This document shows positions 1-5,603 of a stretch of DNA of 5,682 bases, in pieces. This DNA is from RGIG4576 sp964606575. GTDB taxonomy: Bacteria > Bacteroidota > Bacteroidia > Bacteroidales > Muribaculaceae. The DNA lies in the NCBI GenBank assembly GCA_964606575.1, contig CAZSHA010000100.1, forward strand, positions 1-5,682, written 5' to 3'. Position 1 is the stretch's first letter. Each line of letters starts with the position of its first letter. A program made the translations under genes and the position numbers. The notes under the pieces are model-generated. The model made no database searches and was not told where the DNA came from. It worked only from the letters and a program-made list of their open reading frames with translations.

Positions 1-351
1 AGACGGTCATGGTATCACCATCGGCATAGCTGTTGGAAGAAAGCTCCAGATTTGGGACAAGTTGAAAATGTGACATTAAAGAAAGGCGTCCTAAGTTGGG
101 ATAAGGTAGAAAAAGGCAAATCAATAGTGAAATATACTATCTATGCTATACCGAACAAAGTAACATTCGCTGATGCAATGAGTACCGATGGTGACGGACT
201 AGATGCTAAGTATCTTCAAGCAATATCTTATGATAATAAGTATCAGTTGCCAAAGAATAAACAAAAGAGGCATTGGTATGCGATATGCGTATATGACGGA
301 TATGGAAATGAGTTTGCTCCTGTAAAAGTGAACTATAAGGAAAAGAAATAA
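1..351 (+). CDS. C-terminal fragment of a secreted protein with a fibronectin-III-like end domain, possibly a family-10-like glycosyl hydrolase
   Basis: This is the 3' end of a gene that starts left of the window; frame 1 is open from base 1 to the TAA at 349-351. From about base 40 the protein shows a beta-sandwich pattern: a KAPDLG linker, then VLSWDKV, KYTIYAIP and WYAICVYDGYGNE, which are the spaced Trp and Tyr positions of a fibronectin type III domain. The linker-plus-Fn3 ending resembles the C terminus of the Bacteroidetes family-10-like glycosylhydrolases (GHL10/DUF187), where a segment with 'KAP' precedes such a domain. No catalytic residue is in view, so the enzyme name is an inference. 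The first 13 or so codons are rich in His, Arg and Trp and do not look typical of the family, so the reading there is less certain. The TTG at 52 is internal, not a real start. Confidence 0.6.
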   Translation, partial: RRSWYHHRHSCWKKAPDLGQVENVTLKKGVLSWDKVEKGKSIVKYTIYAIPNKVTFADAMSTDGDGLDAKYLQAISYDNKYQLPKNKQKRHWYAICVYDGYGNEFAPVKVNYKEKK

Positions 352-375
352 AGCATAATTGAGTGAATTTAGAGT

Positions 376-414
376 GAGAGCGGTGTGGCAACTTTTTGTC
401 GCACCGCTTTCTTT
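376..414 (+). terminator. Hairpin terminator after the glycosyl hydrolase-like gene
   Basis: The arms 376-389 and 398-411 can form a 14-bp stem with three G-U pairs around an 8-base loop (390-397). The core AGCGGTG/CACCGCT is perfect. A pyrimidine-rich, T-rich run (TTTCTTTAT) follows on the + strand, so this looks like an intrinsic terminator for the gene ending at 351. It lies between convergent genes (351 and 426). On the minus strand the bases after the stem are not T-rich, so it is a weaker terminator for the phosphodiesterase gene. Confidence 0.7.
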
Positions 415-425
415 ATACAGGAGCA

Positions 426-1493
426 TTATTGTTTTATTATGATTCGAGAAGAATGATAATTATTTATTTTTAGGATATAGATACCGGCTGGTAGGTGAGT
501 TGTATTTAGGTTGGCTTTTGTGCTATTTATGGTTTCATGCAATACTTTCCTGCCAGTTATCGTAAGGATTTCTAAAGTGTAGATGGTGTCTTCTGAAATA
601 ACATTTATTACGTCGGTAGCAGGATTGGGGTACACTTGTAGCTTAGGTTTGTCGTTTGTTACGCTGTTGACAGCCGAATTTGGCGAATTTGTTGTTCCCC
701 AATCGATAGGTTCGATTTCTGGCATCTCGCTTTTTATGAGGCTGTTGGTTGTAATCATGTATATTCCCATCGAAGCATATTTGCTGTAGTTGGTTTTACT
801 GTCTACAGTCCAACATGCTGAGTTCATCCCGGCATTATGATAATTCAATACTAGCTCTTGGTCGAAATAACCAACCGATATAGACGGCTCTAAACCATTT
901 TCAGCACACCATTCCACTTTTGATATTGCTAGTGATGAACATAGAAATTGACATTTGACGTTTGGATAGTTCTTTCTTATGTGTAGTAGCGATTTTTGCA
1001 TTGAGGTTAGGAATATAGCTTTAGATTCCAATCCTTTCTCTTGAACCAATTTAAACAAACCAGCAAACTTGCTCATGTCATTGTTGTTTATGCCAGTAGT
1101 CCATTTGAGTTCTATTACAGGGAAAACATCCTTATCAATGCAGATGTCAAGAAATTCGGCAACGGTGCATATTTTACCGGTATAAGTGATTCCGTTTCGG
1201 GTTTGAGTGTAGGTTTCTTTTGCCAGTTCCTCGTATGTCGTACTAGCCACGGTGAGAGTTCCTCCTAATCGATTGGTGGTTTCGTCGTGGCTGATGACGT
1301 AAACGCCGTCTTTTGTGACACGCACATCACATTCAAGTCCGTCGTAGCCTTTCTTGTCTACTCCGTTTATAAAACTTTCAGTTGTGTTTTCGACTCCTAA
1401 TGATGAGCCTCTGTGACCAACAAACAAAGGTTTCCAAGCATGAGCTTGCACTGCAATGGTAATAAAAAAAGCTATGAAATAAAATGATTTCAT
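426..1493 (-). CDS. Secreted glycerophosphodiester phosphodiesterase with a T9SS C-terminal sorting domain
   Basis: The family (GDPD) hydrolyses glycerophosphodiesters, such as deacylated phospholipids, to glycerol 3-phosphate and an alcohol, usually with a divalent metal. The 355-residue product begins with a signal peptide (hydrophobic residues 4-16, likely cut after AHA at 17-19). The GDPD domain spans about 22-255. It shows HRG at 27-29, EN at 35-36, the metal-binding pair E54 and D56 in LECDVRVTKDG, the catalytic H69-D70 pair, VIELK at 126-130 and ACWTVD at 226-231. The set looks complete. A Ser/Asn/Thr-rich linker (about 265-283) leads to a type A T9SS sorting domain: YPNPATD at 288-294, GRKV at 314-317 and GIYILKI at 337-343, ending in IIIKQ. 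I infer export across the inner membrane by Sec and across the outer membrane by T9SS, giving a surface or secreted enzyme. It stands alone, transcribed away from the DUF1599 gene, with a -7 box just upstream. The substrate cannot be told from the sequence. Confidence 0.92.
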   Translation of the reverse strand: MKSFYFIAFFITIAVQAHAWKPLFVGHRGSSLGVENTTESFINGVDKKGYDGLECDVRVTKDGVYVISHDETTNRLGGTLTVASTTYEELAKETYTQTRNGITYTGKICTVAEFLDICIDKDVFPVIELKWTTGINNNDMSKFAGLFKLVQEKGLESKAIFLTSMQKSLLHIRKNYPNVKCQFLCSSLAISKVEWCAENGLEPSISVGYFDQELVLNYHNAGMNSACWTVDSKTNYSKYASMGIYMITTNSLIKSEMPEIEPIDWGTTNSPNSAVNSVTNDKPKLQVYPNPATDVINVISEDTIYTLEILTITGRKVLHETINSTKANLNTTHLPAGIYILKINNYHSSRIIIKQ

Positions 1494-1517
1494 CTTTATG
1501 AGGTTTTAAAGTCTTAT

Positions 1518-1525
1518 CAAAGATA
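1518..1525 (-). promoter_or_regulatory. -7 promoter box of the phosphodiesterase gene
   Basis: The minus strand reads TATCTTTG here, a perfect match to the Bacteroidetes -7 consensus TAnnTTTG. It lies 24 bases before the ATG at 1493, giving a leader of roughly 20 bases. The -33 region is poor: there is a T-run (TTTTTC at 1541-1546 on the minus strand) but no clear TTTG. Confidence 0.7.
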
Positions 1526-1578
1526 GTGATTATTAGCGTGAAAAATATATTGGCGGTTAATTAATATTATAATAAAGA

Positions 1579-1609
1579 TACGATTGTTGAAATAAATAGC
1601 GTAATCGTA
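1579..1609. repeat. 7-bp inverted repeat in the divergent intergenic region
   Basis: TACGATT at 1579-1585 and AATCGTA at 1603-1609 are perfect inverted arms separated by 17 bases. The right arm is followed by seven T at 1611-1617, and the -7 box of the downstream gene starts 11 bases further on. The dyad would cover the -33 region of that promoter. It could be an operator or a chance palindrome in AT-rich DNA; the T-run would also suit a weak terminator, but no gene ends here on the + strand. Confidence 0.35.
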
Positions 1610-1619
1610 ATTTTTTTGC

Positions 1620-1627
1620 TATTTTTG
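1620..1627 (+). promoter_or_regulatory. Candidate -7 box for the DUF1599-DoxX operon
   Basis: TATTTTTG matches TAnnTTTG. It lies in the only gap upstream of the five-gene run, 76 bases before the chosen ATG at 1704, giving a leader of about 70 bases. No convincing -33 TTTG stands 19-21 bases upstream, so the call rests on the -7 box and its location. The T-rich context raises the chance of a random match. Confidence 0.5.
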
Positions 1628-1703
1628 TGCTAAATTAGTGAAAATGTGGAGATAGCTGAAAACTTCGGCGTTGTTAATGATAAAAATAGATAAAGATATA
1701 ATT

Positions 1704-2249
1704 ATGGCTGATACTAAAGCTGAATTTGATTATGTGATAGGGTTGTGCCGTGACGTGTTTATGAAAAAGATGCGTGACTACGGTGCTTCGTGGAGATTGA
1801 TGCGACCAGAATCACTCACCGATCAGATTTTTATAAAGGCTCGACGTATAAGGACTTTAGAAACCAAGAAGGAATCGAAAGTGGGTGAGGGCATATATCC
1901 TGAATTTATGGGCATTGCTAACTATGGTATTATGGCTCTTATACAATTGGAATTGGGCTATGCTGATAAAGTGGATTTAGATGAAGCTAGAGCTTTAGAG
2001 TTGTATAACCACTATATGAGAGTGACTACCGAACTCATGTATAATAAAAATAGTGATTATGATGAGGCATGGCGGTATATGCGTGTAAATTCATACACTG
2101 ACATTATTCTAACTAAGTTGGAGAGAATCAAGCAGATTGAGGACAACAACGGTGAAACGATAGTTTCGGAAGGTGTCGACTCTAATTATATGGATATAGT
2201 GAATTATTCATTGTTTGGGTTGATAAAACTCGGAGATGAAAAGCGATAA
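1704..2249 (+). CDS. DUF1599 family protein with two tandem copies of the domain
   Basis: This is a 181-residue soluble protein without signal peptide or membrane segment. It contains two copies of one module. Copy 1 (about 16-82) has KKMRDYGASWRLMR, LTDQIFIKARRIRTLE and a glycine-acid segment ending NYGIMALIQL. Copy 2 (about 110-176) has NKNSDYDEAWRYMR, YTDIILTKLERIKQIE and NYSLFGLIKL. The shared pattern is DY-x-x-(S/A)W-R-x-MR, then TD and a basic helix, then NY. This is the DUF1599 pattern (PF07659, which I recall being renamed a nucleotide-modification-associated domain). The biochemical function is unknown to me. I chose the ATG at 1704 (MADTKAEF) because family members as I remember them begin about this far before the first module; TTG 1671 and ATG 1677 would add 11 or 9 residues rich in Lys, Ile and Asp. 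The 3' end overlaps the next gene by 14 bases, so the two are probably translated together. Confidence 0.85.
   Translation: MADTKAEFDYVIGLCRDVFMKKMRDYGASWRLMRPESLTDQIFIKARRIRTLETKKESKVGEGIYPEFMGIANYGIMALIQLELGYADKVDLDEARALELYNHYMRVTTELMYNKNSDYDEAWRYMRVNSYTDIILTKLERIKQIEDNNGETIVSEGVDSNYMDIVNYSLFGLIKLGDEKR
2232..2235 (+). promoter_or_regulatory. GGAG directly before the DoxX-like start codon
   Basis: GGAG abuts the ATG at 2236, inside the end of the DUF1599 coding region. The spacing is too short for a standard Shine-Dalgarno contact, and Bacteroidetes rarely depend on one. Re-initiation by ribosomes ending at TAA 2247-2249, 14 bases into the overlap, is the simpler explanation for how this start is used. 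Confidence 0.3.
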
Positions 2250-3534
2250 GTTTTATAGCGAGAAGTGGACTCGGTGGATAGTGCTGGCATTGAGATTGCT
2301 GGTAGGAACTGTATTCGCTTTTTCAGGATTTGTAAAAGCTGTTGATCCTTGGGGTGTCCTGTATAAGTTTGAGGACTATATGCAGACATTGGGCTGGGAT
2401 TGGTTATCGCCATTCTTGCTGTTTGGGGCTTTTGCTGTGTCGATAGTGGAGTTTGCGTTGGGCGTGTGCCTTTTAGTGGGGGCTTATAGGCGTGTATCGG
2501 TGATACTCACTTTCTTGATGATGCTTGTGATGACCCCAGTAACATTGTGGCTTGCAGTGACAGATGCCGTGCCTGATTGTGGCTGCTTCGGAGATGCCGT
2601 GGTGCTTAGTAATACTGCGACTTTCTTGAAAAATGTGGTGTTGCTTGTCGCTTTGGTCTATCTATTGCGTTATAATAGGAAATTGGGCAATGTATATAGC
2701 TCCAGTGTGCAGTGGATGGTGACATTATGCACCGTTGTGTTCATTGCTCTTGTCGCATTTTATGGCTATTTTTATCAACCGATGCTTGATTTCCGACCAT
2801 ATAAAGTAGGAAGGACACTAGTGCCTATGGACACTGAAAGTGGAGATGATGTTGAAAACTACGTGTTCGTGTATGAAAAGAATGGTGAAAAGACAGAGTT
2901 CAGCATAGATGATGTTCCGCTAGATGAAGATACCGCATGGACTTTTGTTGAAAGAAAGGAAATAGGCGGTGAAAATGATAATACGATAGAAAGCGGAAGC
3001 CTAGCTCTAACCAAAGATGGGGTAGAAGTGACTGATAGTGTGATAGGACATATAGGAGAACAAGTGATATTGGTGTTCTCTGATATGGAATATGTGGATA
3101 TTACTTATACCTACTTGATAAATGTGATTGACGATTATGCAAGGTCGCATAATGTGGATATAATAGGTATTGCCGATGCTACAAAAGAAGAGATAGCAGA
3201 GTGGAACGACCTCTCTATGGCTTCCTATTCTATATATAATGCCGATGATAGCGAGCTGAAAATGTTAGCCCGTGGAAATCCGGCCATTGTGTATGTGAAA
3301 GACGGCAAAGTGGTGTGGAAACGCACATTGCAGTCGGTTAGTGCCGACCGTGTAGAGTCTGCAATAAACGGTACTGGCGATTTTGAATGGATTGCAGCCG
3401 ATTATGACGGCAGGAACAGGTTGAAGCTGTTGGCGTTGAGCTATGTGATGTCGTTGGTTGTGATATTAATAGTGAACCGCAGTTATAGAGTGTACAAATT
3501 TAGTAAGAGAATGATTAAAAAGAATCAAAAATAA
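2236..3534 (+). CDS. DoxX/MauE-like membrane protein with a cysteine-free thioredoxin-like domain (BT_3928 type)
   Basis: The product has 432 residues. Residues 12-35, 58-83, 87-109 and 130-145 form a DoxX/MauE-like four-helix bundle; FSGFVKAVDPWG at 29-40 is the typical end of helix 1. PDCGCFGD at 113-120, between helices 3 and 4, carries C115 and C117, a motif seen in MauE-type proteins. Helix 5 (about 159-179) is followed by a large hydrophilic domain (180-395) and helix 6 (about 397-414), then a very basic tail. Positive charges place both ends in the cytoplasm and the CGC loop and large domain in the periplasm. Residues 273-380 look thioredoxin-like (strand VILVFSDM, helix, VDIIGIAD, then GNPAIVYVKDGKVVWKRTL with a likely cis-Pro at 349) but the CxxC position has no cysteine. 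The layout resembles the family I recall as BT_3928. A role in envelope redox or thiol handling is inference only. It overlaps the upstream gene by 14 bases and precedes tpiA by 58. Confidence 0.85.
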   Translation: MKSDKFYSEKWTRWIVLALRLLVGTVFAFSGFVKAVDPWGVLYKFEDYMQTLGWDWLSPFLLFGAFAVSIVEFALGVCLLVGAYRRVSVILTFLMMLVMTPVTLWLAVTDAVPDCGCFGDAVVLSNTATFLKNVVLLVALVYLLRYNRKLGNVYSSSVQWMVTLCTVVFIALVAFYGYFYQPMLDFRPYKVGRTLVPMDTESGDDVENYVFVYEKNGEKTEFSIDDVPLDEDTAWTFVERKEIGGENDNTIESGSLALTKDGVEVTDSVIGHIGEQVILVFSDMEYVDITYTYLINVIDDYARSHNVDIIGIADATKEEIAEWNDLSMASYSIYNADDSELKMLARGNPAIVYVKDGKVVWKRTLQSVSADRVESAINGTGDFEWIAADYDGRNRLKLLALSYVMSLVVILIVNRSYRVYKFSKRMIKKNQK

Positions 3535-3539
3535 AAGTG

Positions 3540-3547
3540 TAACTTTG
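3540..3547 (+). promoter_or_regulatory. -7 promoter box of tpiA
   Basis: TAACTTTG is a perfect TAnnTTTG match, starting 6 bases after the DoxX-like stop codon. A transcript from here would have a leader of about 40 bases before the ATG at 3593. The -33 side is weak (GATT at 3513-3516). A private promoter suits a glycolytic gene that needs more product than its neighbours. Confidence 0.65.
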
Positions 3548-3592
3548 CGGTCGAAAACGAAAGAAATAACTTTATAAAAAACATAATTAGAA

Positions 3593-4342
3593 ATGAGAAA
3601 GAATATCGTAGCTGGAAACTGGAAGATGAATACTACAGTTTCTGAAGGTGTTAAATTGGCAACTGAAGTAAACGAGGCTCTTAACGGAGTTGATGCTAAG
3701 TGTGAAGTGATTATTTGTGTGCCTTTCACTCACTTGACATCTTGTAAGGCTGTTTGTGGTGAAAAACTTCACTTGGGCGCTGAGAATTGTGCTGATCACA
3801 CTAAGGGTGCTTACACTGGAGAGGTTTCTGCTTCTATGGTTGCTTCTACTGGAGCTGACTATGTAATACTAGGTCACTCAGAACGCCGTGCTTACTATGG
3901 CGAAACTGTAGAAATGCTTGCGGAAAAGACAAAGCTGGCTCTTGAAAACAATTTGAAAGTTATTTTCTGTATTGGTGAAGTTCTTGAGGAACGTGAAGCT
4001 GGCAAGCAAAACGAAGTGGTGAAAGCTCAATTGGAATCAGTGTTCAGTCTATCAGCTGAAGATTTCGGCAAAATAGTTCTTGCTTACGAGCCAGTTTGGG
4101 CTATCGGAACAGGTAAGACTGCAACCGACGACCAAGCAGAAGAAATACATGCTTATATCCGTAGCTTGATTGCTGAGAAATATGGTGAGCAAGTAGCTGA
4201 AGACACAACAATCCTTTATGGCGGTAGCTGCAAACCATCAAATGCAAAGGGCTTGTTTGCTAAGCCAAACGTAGACGGTGGTCTAATCGGTGGCGCATCT
4301 CTTGATGCTGAGTCATTCATGGGTATCGTTACAGCATTCTAA
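3593..4342 (+). CDS. tpiA: Triosephosphate isomerase
   Basis: The enzyme interconverts dihydroxyacetone phosphate and glyceraldehyde 3-phosphate in glycolysis and gluconeogenesis, as a cytosolic TIM-barrel dimer. All hallmarks are present in 249 residues, the normal length: substrate-binding N9 and K11 in GNWKMN, catalytic H95 in ILGHSERR (92-99), catalytic base E166 in AYEPVWAIGTGKTA (164-177) with the flexible lid that follows it, YGGS at 209-212 and DGGLIGGASL at 228-237 for phosphate binding. The ATG at 3593 begins MRKNIVAGNWKMN, the standard start. The region before it is A-rich without a clear Shine-Dalgarno. Codon choice differs from its neighbours: Val is mostly GTT/GTA and Ala mostly GCT, while the DoxX-like gene uses much GTG. 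This fits high expression rather than transfer. It has its own -7 box and a hairpin after its stop. Confidence 0.98.
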   Translation: MRKNIVAGNWKMNTTVSEGVKLATEVNEALNGVDAKCEVIICVPFTHLTSCKAVCGEKLHLGAENCADHTKGAYTGEVSASMVASTGADYVILGHSERRAYYGETVEMLAEKTKLALENNLKVIFCIGEVLEEREAGKQNEVVKAQLESVFSLSAEDFGKIVLAYEPVWAIGTGKTATDDQAEEIHAYIRSLIAEKYGEQVAEDTTILYGGSCKPSNAKGLFAKPNVDGGLIGGASLDAESFMGIVTAF

Positions 4343-4364
4343 TAGAAGAATAAGATACTTAAAA

Positions 4365-4406
4365 AGTGGGCTGCAAAGATATTTTTACGTATCTTTGTAG
4401 CTCATT
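4365..4406. terminator. 17-bp hairpin between tpiA and the SPOR gene, containing promoter boxes
   Basis: Arms 4365-4381 and 4390-4406 pair over 17 bp with three G-U pairs and no mismatch, around an 8-base loop (4382-4389). It starts 23 bases after the tpiA stop and would end the tpiA transcript or protect its 3' end. No strong T-run follows (only GTTT), so it is not a textbook intrinsic terminator. Its right arm contains a perfect -7 box for the next gene, and its left arm holds the same box facing left. The shape may therefore be partly a by-product of promoter sequence. Confidence 0.5.
4390..4397 (+). promoter_or_regulatory. -7 promoter box for the SPOR-folE pair
   Basis: TATCTTTG matches the Bacteroidetes -7 consensus exactly and lies 27 bases before the ATG at 4425, giving a leader of about 20 bases. 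No TTTG is present at the -33 distance. It forms part of the right arm of the 4365-4406 hairpin. Confidence 0.55.
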
Positions 4407-4424
4407 GTTTAATGATAGGTTAAG

Positions 4425-4898
4425 ATGATGAATAGCAGCGTGAAAATTTTATATGTCATATTATTAATGCTTGCTCCATGCATGGCTTTGGCTCAAGAGG
4501 TGATTACCGACCATTTGGCGAAATCGTCTAATGGCAATGTGGTCATAGTTCAGCCCGACGGTTTGCGTGAAAGGCTTAAAGCTGAGAATGGTGCCGGAAT
4601 AGTAGAGGATAAGAAAATGGAGGAGGCAAGAGGTGTTGGCTATCGCATTCAAGCTTATTCCGACAGCAACCAACGTACGGCTAAAGCTCAAGCAAAACAG
4701 CGTGCTAGCAATATTATGTCACGTTTTCCTGATTTGAGAACCTATCTTGCCTATAAGTCGCCATCGTGGCGGTTGAAGGTGGGCGATTTCAAAACTCGTG
4801 GTGAGGCTGAGCAGGTAATGCATGATTTAAAAGAGGCTTTTCCTGCATACGCAAGCGAGTTGAAGATAATAGTTGACAAAATAAATCTGTCGGAATAA
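4425..4898 (+). CDS. SPOR-domain envelope protein
   Basis: SPOR domains bind peptidoglycan glycan strands stripped of stem peptides, often at division sites. The 157-residue product starts with a signal peptide (hydrophobic residues 8-22, likely cleavage after ALA at 21-23), so it should be periplasmic. A linker of about 45 residues follows. The SPOR domain spans about 72-152: VGYRIQAYSD opens it, a helix with alternating Ala, Lys and Gln follows (83-99), and WRLKVGDFKTRGEAEQVMHDLK (115-136) is the family's 'yrV.vG.f..r..A......L' signature. LAPC at 16-19 is a poor lipobox because Pro precedes Cys, so I do not call a lipoprotein. ATG codons stand at 4425 and 4428; either works, and the earlier one is used here. 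TAA overlaps the ATG of folE by one base (TAATG), so the two are very likely co-translated. Its specific cell role is unknown. Confidence 0.88.
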   Translation: MMNSSVKILYVILLMLAPCMALAQEVITDHLAKSSNGNVVIVQPDGLRERLKAENGAGIVEDKKMEEARGVGYRIQAYSDSNQRTAKAQAKQRASNIMSRFPDLRTYLAYKSPSWRLKVGDFKTRGEAEQVMHDLKEAFPAYASELKIIVDKINLSE

Positions 4899-5491
4899 TG
4901 GCATTGGATTGTGAAGATAAGTTCTACGAAGAACATAAGGCTAAAATTGAAGCCATTGCCGAACATTATCGTGCAATAATAGAACTCTTAGGTGAGGATG
5001 CAAACCGTGACGGCTTGTTACGCACACCATTCCGTGCGGCAAAAGCCTTGGTGGAAGTGACGCAAGGCTACGATTGCGATGTCGAGAAGATTGTGAAATC
5101 TGCAATGTTCGATTATGCTGGAAAAAGTATGGTAGTGGTGAAAGGCATTGAGTTCTACTCTTTGTGTGAGCATCACATATTACCTTTTTTCGGTAAAATA
5201 TCGGTAGGCTACATGCCCAATGGAAAAATTGTGGGATTGAGCAAGATTGCAAGGGTTGTAGATGCATTGGCAAAGCGGTTGCAGGTACAGGAGCGTTTGA
5301 CTAGTGAGCTATGTGACTTATTGGATAGGGTGCTTGGGGCAAGTGGTGTGATTGTTCTATGTGAAGCTGGGCATTTGTGTATGAAAATGCGTGGTGTGGA
5401 AAAGCAAGAAAGCATGACTTCTACAATAGAGTATCGTGGTGTATTTGAAAATAACAGTTTGCGAGCCGAATTCATGAAAATGCTTGAATGA
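4898..5491 (+). CDS. folE: GTP cyclohydrolase I
   Basis: The type I enzyme converts GTP to 7,8-dihydroneopterin triphosphate and formate, the first step toward tetrahydrofolate and, through a branch, queuosine. The 197-residue product has the full FolE signature: RTPFRAAKA at 42-50, FYSLCEHHILPFFGK at 86-100 with zinc ligands C90 and H93, GLSKIARVVDALAKRLQVQERLT at 113-135, and EAGHLCMKMRG at 156-166 with H159 and the third zinc ligand C161. VEKQESMTST and YRGVF close the active-site region, as usual. Zinc dependence and a homodecamer are family knowledge. The start is fixed by the one-base overlap with the SPOR gene and by normal length. No folate or preQ1 riboswitch can fit ahead of it because there is no intergenic space; expression should follow the SPOR gene. 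No other folate gene lies in the window. Confidence 0.97.
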   Translation: MALDCEDKFYEEHKAKIEAIAEHYRAIIELLGEDANRDGLLRTPFRAAKALVEVTQGYDCDVEKIVKSAMFDYAGKSMVVVKGIEFYSLCEHHILPFFGKISVGYMPNGKIVGLSKIARVVDALAKRLQVQERLTSELCDLLDRVLGASGVIVLCEAGHLCMKMRGVEKQESMTSTIEYRGVFENNSLRAEFMKMLE

Positions 5492-5502
5492 TAGTAAGAG
5501 AA

Positions 5503-5532
5503 GCATGTAAGTGAAATTTATGCGTATTTTTT
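5503..5532 (+). terminator. Weak candidate terminator after folE
   Basis: GCATG at 5503-5507 can pair with TATGC at 5519-5523 (one G-U), and six T follow at 5527-5532. The stem is only 5 bp, so this is tentative. It is the only T-run placed to end the folE transcript before the tRNA promoter. Confidence 0.3.
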
Positions 5533-5537
5533 AGCTT

Positions 5538-5570
5538 ATAAGGCTTGCGTAATTCAAAAAAACGCCTTAT
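5538..5570. repeat. 7-bp inverted repeat bracketing the tRNA-Gly promoter
   Basis: ATAAGGC at 5538-5544 and GCCTTAT at 5564-5570 are perfect inverted arms with a 19-base spacer. The left arm abuts the -33 TTG and the right arm covers the first three bases of the -7 box. It could be a regulator site, part of a folE 3' hairpin, or chance. Confidence 0.35.
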
Positions 5571-5575
5571 CTTTG
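5545..5575 (+). promoter_or_regulatory. Promoter of tRNA-Gly
   Basis: TTG at 5545-5547 (-33) and TATCTTTG at 5568-5575 (-7) are separated by 20 bases, the standard Bacteroidetes spacing. This is the best-formed promoter in the window. Transcription should begin at about 5579-5582, giving a leader of about 50 bases before the mature tRNA. Confidence 0.75.
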
Positions 5576-5576
5576 C

Positions 5577-5603
5577 ACTCGCAAAAAGGAAGGATAAGCG
5601 AGT
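5577..5603 (+). repeat. Inverted repeat in the tRNA leader
   Basis: ACTCGC at 5577-5582 and GCGAGT at 5598-5603 are perfect 6-bp arms around a 15-base purine-rich loop. It lies at the predicted transcript start, so part of the left arm may not be transcribed. If it is, a 5' leader hairpin would precede the tRNA and could guide processing. Confidence 0.35.

Noticed and set aside
1671..1703. Longer DUF1599 protein beginning at TTG 1671 or ATG 1677
   Set aside because: The extra 9-11 residues are Lys/Ile/Asp-rich and match nothing in the domain pattern, while ATG 1704 gives the expected length with an A-rich upstream region.
3593..4342. Horizontal transfer of tpiA because of its different codon choice
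   Set aside because: GCT- and GTT/GTA-rich usage is what a highly expressed glycolytic gene shows, and the gene sits in a neighbourhood I recall as conserved.
4440..4490. Lipoprotein signal in the SPOR protein (LAPC at residues 16-19)
   Set aside because: Pro directly before the Cys does not fit a lipobox, and a good signal peptidase I site (ALA at 21-23) follows.
4899..5273. Long minus-strand open frames opposite folE, and similar ones opposite tpiA and the phosphodiesterase
   Set aside because: They lie fully inside strongly supported genes, show no family motif and have no promoter or start context, so they are shadows.
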